From positions 98,396 to 151,337 of the forward strand of contig JAPLFD010000008.1 of NCBI GenBank assembly GCA_026390835.1: a stretch of DNA of 52,942 nucleotides. Direction: 5' to 3'. Positions 10,358-18,420 of this stretch are shown one piece after another; position 1 is the stretch's first letter, and each line of letters starts with the position of its first letter. Source of the stretch: Sphingobacteriales bacterium. Its GTDB lineage: Bacteria > Bacteroidota > Bacteroidia > Sphingobacteriales > Sphingobacteriaceae. The notes beneath the pieces are model-generated. The model was not told the DNA's origin. It saw nothing but the letters and a program-made list of their open reading frames with translations, and did not search any database. Both the position numbers and the translations under genes were made by a program.

Positions 10358-10362
10358 AAACC

Positions 10363-11061
10363 TTATTTGCTACGTGTTGTTCTATTTTCGATGCGCTTCT
10401 CGTAATTTTTTCCTTGAAAAATGCGGTGCACATAAATACCCGGTGTATGTATTTGATCGGGGTCTAATGTTCCCGGTTCTACCAATTCTTCCACTTCGGC
10501 AATGGTAATTTTACCGGCCATAGCCATTATGGGGTTGAAATTACGGCTGGTAGACCTAAAAATTAAATTACCGGCCGTATCGCCTTTCCAAGCTTTTACC
10601 AAAGCAAAGTCAGCTTCAAAAGCCATTTCTAGTAAATATTCTTTGCCTTTAAACATCCGAGTTTCTTTGCCCTCGGCTACTTCGGTGCCTACACCTGCAG
10701 GCGTAAAAATAGCAGGCATGCCATAACCCGCTGCTAAACAGCGGGTGGCTAAAGTACCCTGCGGAATGAGTTCTACTTCTAATTCGCCACTGAGGAGTTG
10801 TTGCTCAAAAATGGCATTCTCTCCAACATAAGAAGAAATCATTTTTTTAACCTGCTTTTGGTGCAGCATTAAGCCTATGCCAAAATCGTCTACCCCGGCA
10901 TTGTTAGAAATACAGGTTAGGTTTGTTTTGCCTTGCTTTACCAATGCTGCAATACAATTTTCGGGAATACCACAAAGCCCAAAACCGCCAAAAAGAACGG
11001 TCATACCGTCTTCAATATCAGCAATGGCTACTTCTGCGGAAGCTACTGTTTTGTTAATCAT
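10363..11061 (-). CDS. scoA: 3-oxoacid CoA-transferase subunit A
   Basis: Alpha subunit partner of the downstream scoB product. 232 residues with the CoA-binding glycine-rich motif [12 protein letters not shown] at about residues 24-35 and the conserved [20 protein letters not shown] and ELELVPQGTLA-like (here [13 protein letters not shown]) segments. It is the first gene of the two-gene operon. A candidate promoter (TTG, 23 bp, TATTTTTA) lies upstream. The pair would feed 3-oxoacid or ketone-body carbon into acetyl-CoA; assignment as succinyl-CoA:3-ketoacid transferase is by family. Confidence 0.92.
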   Translation of the reverse strand: MINKTVASAEVAIADIEDGMTVLFGGFGLCGIPENCIAALVKQGKTNLTCISNNAGVDDFGIGLMLHQKQVKKMISSYVGENAIFEQQLLSGELEVELIPQGTLATRCLAAGYGMPAIFTPAGVGTEVAEGKETRMFKGKEYLLEMAFEADFALVKAWKGDTAGNLIFRSTSRNFNPIMAMAGKITIAEVEELVEPGTLDPDQIHTPGIYVHRIFQGKNYEKRIENRTTRSK

Positions 11062-11076
11062 ATTTTATGTATGCCA

Positions 11077-11110
11077 TAAAAATACGAAAAGGAATGTCAT
11101 CGCTTACCAA
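11077..11110 (-). promoter_or_regulatory. Possible scoA promoter
   Basis: Minus-strand TTG (11108-11110), 23 bp, then TATTTTTA (11077-11084), one base off TAnnTTTG. The predicted leader is about 10 nt. Confidence 0.35.
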
Positions 11111-11120
11111 TTGCATAAAA

Positions 11121-11152
11121 AAAACCTGCCAGATATACTCGAGCAGGTTTTT
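11121..11152 (-). terminator. Terminator of the three-lipoprotein operon
   Basis: Inverted repeat AAAACCTGC / GCAGGTTTT around a 13-nt loop, with a T run on the minus strand. It follows the end of the last lipoprotein gene and lies just upstream of scoA. Confidence 0.7.
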
Positions 11153-11169
11153 AAAAAAAATTGAAACAT

Positions 11170-11580
11170 TTACTGTTTATTCACTGACCAGGTACCACCA
11201 TCGGTTGTACTTGGGGTAAATCCCCAAGTGCCTGAAAGTGTTGCACTTTTACCATTAAATGGGGCGGTAAAGGAGGCATTTGTACCAGTACCATAATCTA
11301 CAATGGTAGTAAATACTCCATTAACTATAGTCCAAGTACCAGTTGCGGTTATTTGGCTTTTATTAGCAGCATTATCCATTACATCTAAAGTACCACCAGA
11401 TTTAACCTGAAAAGCTACAAAATAGTCTGCAACTTTATTATTATGAATACCCTCCCATTTACCCTCTATGGTATATTTACCCTCTATGGTATAAATTTTA
11501 TCTTTTTTACACGAAGATTGAAGAGCTAATACTGTAGCTAATAGTATCGTAAATGTCAAAATTGATTTTAAGTTTTTCAT
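11170..11580 (-). CDS. Small lipoprotein, tandem paralogue 3 (with internal 6-residue duplication)
   Basis: 136-residue predicted lipoprotein. The signal ends LALQSSC and is followed by KKDK. The mature part looks all-beta and lipocalin-like, ending in the family's closing strand pattern (SGTWGFTPSTTDGGTWSVNKQ). The same C-x-GTWG...K-Q pattern is found in the two upstream genes, so the three are tandem paralogues. Residues YTIEGK occur twice in a row, from a perfect 18-bp DNA duplication at 11458-11493. Its ATG overlaps the TGA of the preceding gene (ATGA). Function unknown; probably envelope-anchored. Confidence 0.8.
   Translation of the reverse strand: MKNLKSILTFTILLATVLALQSSCKKDKIYTIEGKYTIEGKWEGIHNNKVADYFVAFQVKSGGTLDVMDNAANKSQITATGTWTIVNGVFTTIVDYGTGTNASFTAPFNGKSATLSGTWGFTPSTTDGGTWSVNKQ
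11458..11493. repeat. Perfect 18-bp tandem duplication inside a lipoprotein gene
   Basis: Two identical adjacent 18-bp units (11458-11475 and 11476-11493) encode YTIEGK twice in frame. This looks like a recent slippage duplication near the start of the mature protein. Confidence 0.95.
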
Positions 11581-12008
11581 GGTGCTGAGTTATATTGTTT
11601 TTCTAAAATAAAATCACCGCCATTATTATTGCTGGGTGCGGTACCCCAACTTCCAAGTAGAGAAATATTATCAGAAACATTTCCGGTAAATAGATAATGA
11701 ACTCCAGGCTCATCGTTATTAACAATATCAGCATTAAACACCTCATTAATTAGTGTATAGGAGCCACTTCCTGTTTGCATAGTTAAATCTGCTGGATTAT
11801 TATAAGCAATGAGCGTTCCGGAACCATCGGTACTGAGCTCGAACTTTAAAGGATAAAATGTTGTTGCATCACCATTAACCATAAAAATGCCTTGATATAT
11901 ATCGGGAACTATTTTGGGTATGGGCTTGTCTTTTTTACACGAAATAAAACCAATACTTAAGCAGATTAATAGCACTAATAGACTTGATGCGATATTTTTT
12001 AATTTCAT
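11577..12008 (-). CDS. Small lipoprotein, tandem paralogue 2
   Basis: 143-residue predicted lipoprotein; the signal ends IGFISC with KKDK following. The mature domain is beta-rich, with a YxGxF opening, a FYPLKFELSTDGSGTL core strand and a GSWGTAPSNNNGGDF closing motif like its neighbours. It overlaps the following gene by 4 bases and starts 4 bp after the preceding one. The role is not known; clusters of divergent small lipoproteins like this are common in Bacteroidota envelopes. Confidence 0.78.
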   Translation of the reverse strand: MKLKNIASSLLVLLICLSIGFISCKKDKPIPKIVPDIYQGIFMVNGDATTFYPLKFELSTDGSGTLIAYNNPADLTMQTGSGSYTLINEVFNADIVNNDEPGVHYLFTGNVSDNISLLGSWGTAPSNNNGGDFILEKQYNSAP

Positions 12009-12012
12009 AATT

Positions 12013-12417
12013 TTATTGTTTAGTCATAGTAAACGTTGCTAAACCACTAACATTAGGATTAAAACCCCATGTACCACTACTTACTATACCTGTTTTGGTA
12101 TCAAAAATTGAGGTAAAACTGAATTGAGTTTGATTTCCAGTGTAAGCAAATTCGCCAGTTAATACATCTCCGGTTAAAAGCCAAGTACCTGCGCCAACCA
12201 TCAAATTATTTTCATCGTAAATTTTCAGCGTTTTGTCTGCGTAAAAACTAAAAGACAAGTAATAATTCGTTGGGTCTCCTGTAACCTTATAATTTCCAAC
12301 AAATTTACCATCGAGGGTTTTTAAAGGGGCGGATGTATCTTTTTTACACGAAAATGTAAGAAAACTTAGACCTAATACTAGGCAGCTAAGCAGCGTAAGT
12401 TTTTTTAAAGTTTTCAT
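12013..12417 (-). CDS. Small lipoprotein, tandem paralogue 1
   Basis: First of the three-gene lipoprotein operon. 134 residues, signal ending LTFSC followed by KKD. The mature part has the same plan as the next two genes: a DGKFVGNYKVTGDPTNYYLS opening, a YDENN turn, and a SGTWGFNPNVSG closing strand ending in TKQ. No catalytic motif is visible. A TAACTTTC at 12424-12431 is one base off the -7 consensus but has no good -33 partner. Confidence 0.78.
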   Translation of the reverse strand: MKTLKKLTLLSCLVLGLSFLTFSCKKDTSAPLKTLDGKFVGNYKVTGDPTNYYLSFSFYADKTLKIYDENNLMVGAGTWLLTGDVLTGEFAYTGNQTQFSFTSIFDTKTGIVSSGTWGFNPNVSGLATFTMTKQ

Positions 12418-12474
12418 TTTTTCGAAAGTTATTTTCTGATATAACTTCGAAATACATAAAGATATTGTGGACTT

Positions 12475-14832
12475 TTAAAAATAAATATAGGTAATGCCGT
12501 CGCCACCCCGATCTGGGTGTTCGTCTTCCATACGGCTTATTTGGCTGTATTTTCTAAAATAATCGCGAATAAGTTTGCGCAAAATACCATCGCCCTTGCC
12601 ATGAATAATTTTAAGGCTGGGGTAGCCCGCTACCAGAGCTTTGTCTAGCCGATTTTCAATTTCATGTAGCGCTTCTTCTCCCCGCATGCCCCGTACATCC
12701 ATTTCGGATGAAAAACTAGCTTGGTCAGCTAGATAATTTAAACTGCTTTTTTGTTTTGTTTTGGGTAAATCTTTTATGGGCACCGCATATACTTGCGTTT
12801 TCTTTACCACGGTGCGTAATTCGCCTAAAGCCAATACCAAAGTGTCTTTCCCTACTTCTAAAACTTGAGCCAAGGCATCCGATTCTGCTAATTTTACCCA
12901 GTCTCCGATTTTTACTTGAGCTGCCGTTAAGGCCTGTTTGGGTCGTTCTTTTATAGTATGCGTAGCTTCTTCCGCTACTTTTAATTGCTGCCGCAGGGCT
13001 TTCGTTTTCTCGGTATCGGCCTTGCTTTGTTTAATTTGCGCAATGGTTTGTTCTACCAATTTATTGGCGCCTAATATAATTTGTTGTGCTTCTTGTTGGG
13101 CTAGTTTAAGCGCCTGCTTTTTTTGTTCGGCCAAGGTGCTTTGTAGAGTCTCATTCTCTTCTAAAAGTTTTTTAAGTTGCTGCTCTTGCTGCTGAAAATT
13201 TTGCTGTTTTTTCATCAAGAGAGTTTTATCGCGTTCTAAATCCACTAATAAAGTATCTACACGTTTTTGTTGGTGACCTATTTTTTTACGAGCCGCCTCT
13301 AAAATTACCGGCGATAAACCAATTTTTTGTGCAATTTCAAAAGCATAAGAACTGCCCGGTTTGCCAATTTCGAGTATGTATAAGGGTTTTAATAGCTTTG
13401 TATCAAACAACATGGAGGCATTTTCTAGCCCCTCGGTAGCGTTGGCAAATAGTTTTAAGTTAGAATAATGGGTAGTTATAACGCCTCTTACCTGATTTTG
13501 GTTCAGCGTTTCTAAAACAGCTTCAGCCATGGGGCCTCCCATTTGCGGATCGGTGCCTGTACCAAATTCATCAATTAGTATTAAGGTTTTTGACGTGGCA
13601 TTACGAGCAAAATAATTCATTTTGGTAAGATGGGCACTGTAAGTACTCAAATCACTTTCTATAGATTGATCGTCGCCTATATCGGCAAAAACTTGCTTGT
13701 AAACGCCCAACTTAGAATTGGGGTCGGCCGGAATGAGTAGGCCTGCCTGCAGCATAAGTTGCAACAAACCAATGGTTTTCATACATACCGATTTACCGCC
13801 GGCATTTGGTCCAGAAACGACTAAAATTCTGTTATGATCATCAATTTTAGCATTTAATGGAACCACTACTTGGCCTGTTTCTTTAAAATTAAGGCTTAGT
13901 AGTGGATGCTTGGCTTCTAGTAAATAGGTGCTCGGTTCATCCACTAATTCGGGCATGTGGGCATCTAAGTCGATTGCAAAGAGGGCTTTTGCCCTTACAA
14001 AATCAACTTTAGAAAGAAAACCATGGTAAGAAATGAACAAAGCTGTGGAGGGCCTTAATTCGGTAGTGAGTTCGGTGAGAATACGAATAACCTCCCTCCG
14101 CTTATCAAATTCTAAATCGCGTAATTGGTTGTTGAGGTAAAAAACCTCTTCGGGTTCTATGTACACCGTTTGGCCTGAGGCCGATTCATCGTGGATAAAT
14201 CCTTTTAACTTTCGCTTGTTTTCGGCTAAAATAGGAATGCACAATCTTCCCTCTCTTACGGTTAAACTGCCATCGGCTACCCAACTATTTCCTTGGGCAT
14301 GCTTATAAACTTGATCTAACTTCCGCCGGGCTTCTTGTTCGGCCTTTGCAATGGCTTGGCTTAATTCTTGGAGTAATTTAGAAGCATTGGGCTTCATTTT
14401 ACCGGTATCGTCAAGTACCCGAGTTAGTTTTGCAACTAAAGAGGTATCTACCGGTAAGTGTTCAAACAAAGCCTCTAAAGTGGGATATTGGTTTGCTCTT
14501 TCGTTGAAATAAGAAATGAGTGCAAAAACAGTTTGTAAGGATTTTAGCGCCTGAAAACATTCTTCTTCCGTTAAAAAAGTGCCTTCAACTTTAATCTTTT
14601 CGGCCAATAGTTTCAAATCGAATACCTGTTGTATGGGTAGCGGGTTATCGTTTTGGAGTAGGTTTTTAAACTCTTGAGTTTGACGTAAAAACTTATCAAT
14701 TTGGTCGAATTGATTCAATACTGCAATTTTTTCCACCATGGATACTCCCATTGGGCTCATGCAATGCCTTTTAAGCAATTCTTTAATTTCGGTAAAACCT
14801 AGTTTATCAAGGGCATTGGGTGGATAAATCAT
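12475..14832 (-). CDS. mutS2: Endonuclease MutS2
   Basis: 785-residue MutS2, the MutS relative without the mismatch-recognition domain. It suppresses recombination and, in some bacteria, rescues collided ribosomes (family knowledge). The ATPase has Walker A GPNAGGKS near residue 340 and Walker B LILIDEFGTGTD near 417. A long charged coiled coil runs from about 510 to 630. The C-terminal Smr nuclease domain (from about 710) has MDVRG in place of the usual LDLRG and retains HGKGDGILR. It starts 8 bp after the DUF4296 lipoprotein gene, so the two are probably co-transcribed. Confidence 0.95.
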   Translation of the reverse strand: MIYPPNALDKLGFTEIKELLKRHCMSPMGVSMVEKIAVLNQFDQIDKFLRQTQEFKNLLQNDNPLPIQQVFDLKLLAEKIKVEGTFLTEEECFQALKSLQTVFALISYFNERANQYPTLEALFEHLPVDTSLVAKLTRVLDDTGKMKPNASKLLQELSQAIAKAEQEARRKLDQVYKHAQGNSWVADGSLTVREGRLCIPILAENKRKLKGFIHDESASGQTVYIEPEEVFYLNNQLRDLEFDKRREVIRILTELTTELRPSTALFISYHGFLSKVDFVRAKALFAIDLDAHMPELVDEPSTYLLEAKHPLLSLNFKETGQVVVPLNAKIDDHNRILVVSGPNAGGKSVCMKTIGLLQLMLQAGLLIPADPNSKLGVYKQVFADIGDDQSIESDLSTYSAHLTKMNYFARNATSKTLILIDEFGTGTDPQMGGPMAEAVLETLNQNQVRGVITTHYSNLKLFANATEGLENASMLFDTKLLKPLYILEIGKPGSSYAFEIAQKIGLSPVILEAARKKIGHQQKRVDTLLVDLERDKTLLMKKQQNFQQQEQQLKKLLEENETLQSTLAEQKKQALKLAQQEAQQIILGANKLVEQTIAQIKQSKADTEKTKALRQQLKVAEEATHTIKERPKQALTAAQVKIGDWVKLAESDALAQVLEVGKDTLVLALGELRTVVKKTQVYAVPIKDLPKTKQKSSLNYLADQASFSSEMDVRGMRGEEALHEIENRLDKALVAGYPSLKIIHGKGDGILRKLIRDYFRKYSQISRMEDEHPDRGGDGITYIYF

Positions 14833-14840
14833 ATAAACAA

Positions 14841-15191
14841 TTATTGTACAGCTTTTGGTAGCACGTTTTTACGATTAACTTTGTTTAAATCGTCGTAAAT
14901 CTGTTTATACATAGAATCTAAAACAGTTGGTTTGCCAGCATAAAAAGATAAACTGGCATTAAATTCATTTAGCGAAGTATGGTGTTTCGTAAATACGTTT
15001 TTATAAAGTTTTCCAGAAAGAACCTTAATCTGTAGCGTATCAGAAAGTGTACTTAAATAGGCATCGGCTAGGTGTATATCTTTCAACACTGCTTTCATTT
15101 CATCAGGAGCCAAAACATCACTAGGCCTATTGCTTAGCGCACAAGCATTCAGAAAAAACGGGATGCATAAAAGCAGTAATAAGCGCTTCAT
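14841..15191 (-). CDS. DUF4296-like lipoprotein
   Basis: 116-residue predicted lipoprotein, signal MKRLLLLLCIPFFLNAC. The mature helical domain reads VLAPDEMKAVLKDIHLADAY, then the YKNVFTKHHTSLNEFNASL helix and YYAGKP-like turn (here FYAGKPTVLDSMY). This pattern matches the Bacteroidota DUF4296 family, which has no known function. It is first in an operon with mutS2 and divergent from yggS, with only 40 bp between the starts. The -7 element TATTTTTG lies at 15217-15224. Confidence 0.85.
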   Translation of the reverse strand: MKRLLLLLCIPFFLNACALSNRPSDVLAPDEMKAVLKDIHLADAYLSTLSDTLQIKVLSGKLYKNVFTKHHTSLNEFNASLSFYAGKPTVLDSMYKQIYDDLNKVNRKNVLPKAVQ

Positions 15192-15195
15192 TTAG

Positions 15196-15203
15196 TACCT
15201 TTG
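15196..15203 (+). promoter_or_regulatory. Predicted yggS -7 element
   Basis: TACCTTTG, a full TAnnTTTG match 28 bp before the yggS ATG. There is no clear -33 TTG. It lies just upstream of, and points into, the oppositely directed element at 15217-15224. Confidence 0.5.
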
Positions 15204-15216
15204 GCCATAATTTATT

Positions 15217-15224
15217 CAAAAATA
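15217..15224 (-). promoter_or_regulatory. Predicted -7 element of the DUF4296-mutS2 operon
   Basis: Minus-strand TATTTTTG, a full TAnnTTTG match with about 20 nt of predicted leader to the ATG at 15191. No clear -33 TTG. Confidence 0.5.
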
Positions 15225-15231
15225 CTGATTA

Positions 15232-15915
15232 ATGAGCATTGTAGCTAATCTTACCAAACTAAAAGCCGAATTAGACCCTATTGATGTGCGTCTAATTGCG
15301 GTTTCTAAAACCAAGCCCATCCAAGCTTTAAAAGAAGCTTATGATTTTGGACAGCGTATTTTTGGCGAAAATCAGGTACAAGAATTGGTGCAAAAAGCAG
15401 AAGCCTTACCTAAAGATATAGAATGGCATTTAGTTGGTCATTTACAAAGCAATAAGGTAAAATATATTGCGCCGTTTATTTCACTTATCCACTCGGTTGA
15501 TAGTTTAAAATTGTTGGAAGAAATAAATAAGCAAGCCCTAAAAAATAATCGAGTTATTGATTGTTTACTACAAATTTATATTGCTGATGAGGATACCAAA
15601 TATGGATTAGATTTTGCCGAAGCTATTGACCTTTTACGTTCGGAAACCTATCAATCGCTTAAAAATATACGCATTGTGGGTTTAATGGGCATTGCCACGT
15701 ACACCGATAATCAGAAAAAAATAGCCGAAGAATTTTATGAACTTCGAACCTTGTTTAAAGGGTTAAAAGAATCTTTTTTTAAAGAAAGTGCTTATTTCAA
15801 GGAATTATCCATGGGCATGTCGGCCGATTATACCTTGGCTATAGAACAAGGCAGCACCATGATTCGTTTAGGTAGTACTATTTTTGGGGAGCGAATTTAT
15901 ACAGAAACTGAATGA
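15232..15915 (+). CDS. yggS: YggS-family pyridoxal-phosphate-binding protein
   Basis: 227-residue PLP carrier/homeostasis protein of the YggS/PROSC family, with no known catalytic reaction of its own. The PLP lysine is Lys26 in the LIAVSKTKP motif; FGENQVQE, WHLVGHLQSNK, IHSVDS and the SMGMSADYTLAIEQGSTMIRLG phosphate-binding end are all present. It is first in a run of five same-strand genes whose junctions overlap or abut. The 3' end overlaps the GNAT gene by 4 bases (ATGA). Confidence 0.94.
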   Translation: MSIVANLTKLKAELDPIDVRLIAVSKTKPIQALKEAYDFGQRIFGENQVQELVQKAEALPKDIEWHLVGHLQSNKVKYIAPFISLIHSVDSLKLLEEINKQALKNNRVIDCLLQIYIADEDTKYGLDFAEAIDLLRSETYQSLKNIRIVGLMGIATYTDNQKKIAEEFYELRTLFKGLKESFFKESAYFKELSMGMSADYTLAIEQGSTMIRLGSTIFGERIYTETE

Positions 15916-16388
15916 ATACAGCCATTAGAGAAGCAAGATTAGCCGATTGTAGCCGTATACTGGAATTAATTAACGAATTGGCTGTATACGAACGTGCGCC
16001 CGAAGAGGTTACCGTTACTTTAGCTGAATTTGAAAAAGCCGGATTTGGCCAAAAACCCATTTGGAAAGCATTTGTAGCTGAGCTAGATGACACTATTGTA
16101 GGATTTGCACTGTATTATGTGCGTTATTCTACCTGGAAAGGCTGTAGATTATACTTAGAAGATTTTATAGTAACAGATAGCCATCGGGGAAAAGGCATTG
16201 GTAAGAAATTATTTGAAAAAATTGTACTAGAAGCTCACGAAAAAGGTTTTAATGGCATGAGTTGGCAGGTACTCGATTGGAACGAACCTGCCCTTAATTT
16301 TTACAAAAAATACGAAGCCGGTGTAGAAGCCGGTTGGTTGAATGGTTCATTAAGCAAACAACAGTTAGCCGATTATTATGAAAAATAA
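15912..16388 (+). CDS. GNAT N-acetyltransferase (diamine acetyltransferase-like)
   Basis: 158-residue acetyl-CoA-dependent acetyltransferase. Motif A is VTDSHRGKGIGKKL (RGKGIG at about 92-97), and the later VLDWNEPALNFYKKYEA is typical of GNATs. ELAVYERAPEEVTVT near the N-terminus and YYVRYSTWKGCRLYLEDF resemble spermidine/thialysine acetyltransferases. The likely substrate is a small amine; this is inference. It is translationally coupled to yggS upstream and overlaps the next gene by 11 bases. Confidence 0.88.
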   Translation: MNTAIREARLADCSRILELINELAVYERAPEEVTVTLAEFEKAGFGQKPIWKAFVAELDDTIVGFALYYVRYSTWKGCRLYLEDFIVTDSHRGKGIGKKLFEKIVLEAHEKGFNGMSWQVLDWNEPALNFYKKYEAGVEAGWLNGSLSKQQLADYYEK

Positions 16389-17157
16389 TTTTTTTTACGT
16401 GCTTATTCTAGTTAGTAGTACATACTTTAGTGCGAATGCTTGTGCAATAGATTCGATCAGTTATAATTATAAAACCTTAAAAAAAGAGAGTAAAGCTCTG
16501 ATTACAGCAGATAAAGACACAATAGTAAGTTCCATTGAATTGAAATATCCGGTTTTTAAAAACCCCGTATGGAATGAACAGGTAAAACAACTCATTTTTA
16601 ATAGCGAAACAGAAACATCTAATTACGCTACCTACGATGAATACCTTCATGCTTTTATAGACGCATCGGTAGAAGCAAATGCCGAGGAGGAAGTGTATCC
16701 GCGTTCCTGGACTCAGGAGATACAGGTAAGTGTTGAAAACCAATTTGCGGGCCTACAAACCCTAAGCTTAAGTATAAGTAGTTATAATTATACCGGAGGT
16801 GCACACCCCAATAGTAGCCTGTTTTATGTTAATTATGATATTTTTAGCAGGAAACTAATCAAACTAAGCGATCTGATAAATCCTAATATGATGGCTCGGT
16901 TAACCTACATTGCCAGCACCATTTTCAGAAAACAAGAGGGCTTATCTCCTACCCAATCGTTGGAAAATTACTTTTTCGAGAACCAAAAATTCAGTTTAAA
17001 CACCAATTTTTTGATTACTAAAAAGGGCTTGTTGTTTTATTACAACCCTTACGAAATACGTTCATATGCCGAAGGCCCAATGGAACTTTTGGTGCCCTAT
17101 GCGTCCATTGGTAGCTTGTTAAAAATTAATCCCTACATTCCACAAAATCACAAATAA
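16378..17157 (+). CDS. Exported DUF3298-like protein
   Basis: 259 residues with an N-terminal signal peptide (cleavage probably after SANA). The body reads like the DUF4163/DUF3298 (RsiV-type) fold: VSSIELKYPVF near the start, then SSYNYTGGAHPNS, and the closing LLFYYNPYEIRSYAEGP...LVPY motif. DUF3298 domains occur in the anti-sigma factor RsiV, which binds lysozyme, but there is no cytoplasmic anti-sigma part here. A soluble periplasmic role is likely; the ligand is unknown. Its stop codon directly abuts the lysC ATG. Confidence 0.78.
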   Translation: MKNNFFYVLILVSSTYFSANACAIDSISYNYKTLKKESKALITADKDTIVSSIELKYPVFKNPVWNEQVKQLIFNSETETSNYATYDEYLHAFIDASVEANAEEEVYPRSWTQEIQVSVENQFAGLQTLSLSISSYNYTGGAHPNSSLFYVNYDIFSRKLIKLSDLINPNMMARLTYIASTIFRKQEGLSPTQSLENYFFENQKFSLNTNFLITKKGLLFYYNPYEIRSYAEGPMELLVPYASIGSLLKINPYIPQNHK

Positions 17158-18420
17158 ATGAATCAGGTTTTTAAGTTTGGTGGAGCATCGGTAAAAGATG
17201 CAGCTGGTGTACGAAATTTAGCAGAAATTTTAAAAAAATATGCACCTAAAAATTTGCTTGTTGTGGTTTCGGCAATGGGCAAAACTACCAATGCCCTAGA
17301 GGAATTAAATGAGGCGTATATAGCAGGAGAAAGTCGTATAACAGTGCTTTTCGAAGCCATTAAAGCCTATCATTGGGTTATTGTGACAGAATTATTCCCT
17401 GACTCCAAACACCCAATTTATGATGATTTGGCGAATACTTTTGTAGAAATAGATTGGATATTAGAAGAAACCCCACATCCAGATGCTGATTTTAATTACG
17501 ATCAATTGGTATCTATTGGCGAAGTTTTATCTACCAAAATTGTTGCTCATTTTGTACAATTATCAGGAATTTCGTGCAAATGGCTAGATGCCAGAAGTTA
17601 CATTCAAACTGATAATACCTACCGTGAAGGACAAGTAGATTGGGAGAAAACTACACAACTTATTAAGGAAAGCATTCCGAATATTTTAAAAACAGAAATA
17701 GCTATAACACAAGGTTTTATAGGGAATACTTCCGAAAATTTCACTACTACTCTTGGTCGCGAAGGCTCTGATTTTAGTGCTGCTATTTTTGCCTACGGCT
17801 TACAAGCTGAAAGTTTAACCATCTGGAAAGATGTACCCGGTGTGTTAAACGCCGATCCTAAATTATTTACCGATACCCAAAAATACGAGCAACTGAGTTA
17901 TGCTGAAGCTTTAGAAATGACCTATTACGGAGCAACGGTTATTCACCCTAAAACCATAAAACCGCTTCAAAATGCAGGCATTGCACTCTTAGTAAAACCA
18001 TTTTATGCCCCCGAAGAAGCTGGTACCCTTATTTCAGAAAAAGCGGATAAGCAGCACTTAATCCCTGCCATTATTGTAAAGAAAAACCAAATATTAATTT
18101 CAATTAGCACAACAGATTTTTCATTTATAACCGAAAATCACTTGAGTGAATTGTTTGCTACGTTTGCCCACTTGCACATCAAATTAAATACCATGCAGAT
18201 ATCTGCTTTAAGCTTTTCGGTATGCATAGACTACGATGCTAAACGTTTCCAGAAATTACAAGCAGCGCTTGCTAATGGCTTTAAATTTAAATACAACGAA
18301 GCATTGGAATTAATTACCATTAGGCATTTTACACCCGAAAAAATTGACGAATTAAGTGCCGGCCGAAAGGTGTACATGGAGCAATTAAGCAGAAATACGG
18401 CTCAATTAGTGGTGCAATAA
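17158..18420 (+). CDS. lysC: Aspartate kinase (monofunctional)
   Basis: Phosphorylates aspartate, the first step towards lysine, threonine and methionine. 420 residues. The N-terminal motif is KFGGAS (usually KFGGTS), at residues 6-11; the catalytic middle has QGFIGNTSENFTTTLGREGSDF and the aspartate-binding WKDVPGVLNADPK. The C-terminal third (from about 300) looks like ACT regulatory units, suggesting feedback control by an amino acid. The ATG follows the TAA of the previous gene with no gap. Not fused to homoserine dehydrogenase. Confidence 0.94.
   Translation: MNQVFKFGGASVKDAAGVRNLAEILKKYAPKNLLVVVSAMGKTTNALEELNEAYIAGESRITVLFEAIKAYHWVIVTELFPDSKHPIYDDLANTFVEIDWILEETPHPDADFNYDQLVSIGEVLSTKIVAHFVQLSGISCKWLDARSYIQTDNTYREGQVDWEKTTQLIKESIPNILKTEIAITQGFIGNTSENFTTTLGREGSDFSAAIFAYGLQAESLTIWKDVPGVLNADPKLFTDTQKYEQLSYAEALEMTYYGATVIHPKTIKPLQNAGIALLVKPFYAPEEAGTLISEKADKQHLIPAIIVKKNQILISISTTDFSFITENHLSELFATFAHLHIKLNTMQISALSFSVCIDYDAKRFQKLQAALANGFKFKYNEALELITIRHFTPEKIDELSAGRKVYMEQLSRNTAQLVVQ

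Noticed and set aside
11458-11493. Tandem repeat considered as part of a CRISPR or repeat array
   Set aside because: There are only two copies, adjacent, without spacers and in frame within a gene.
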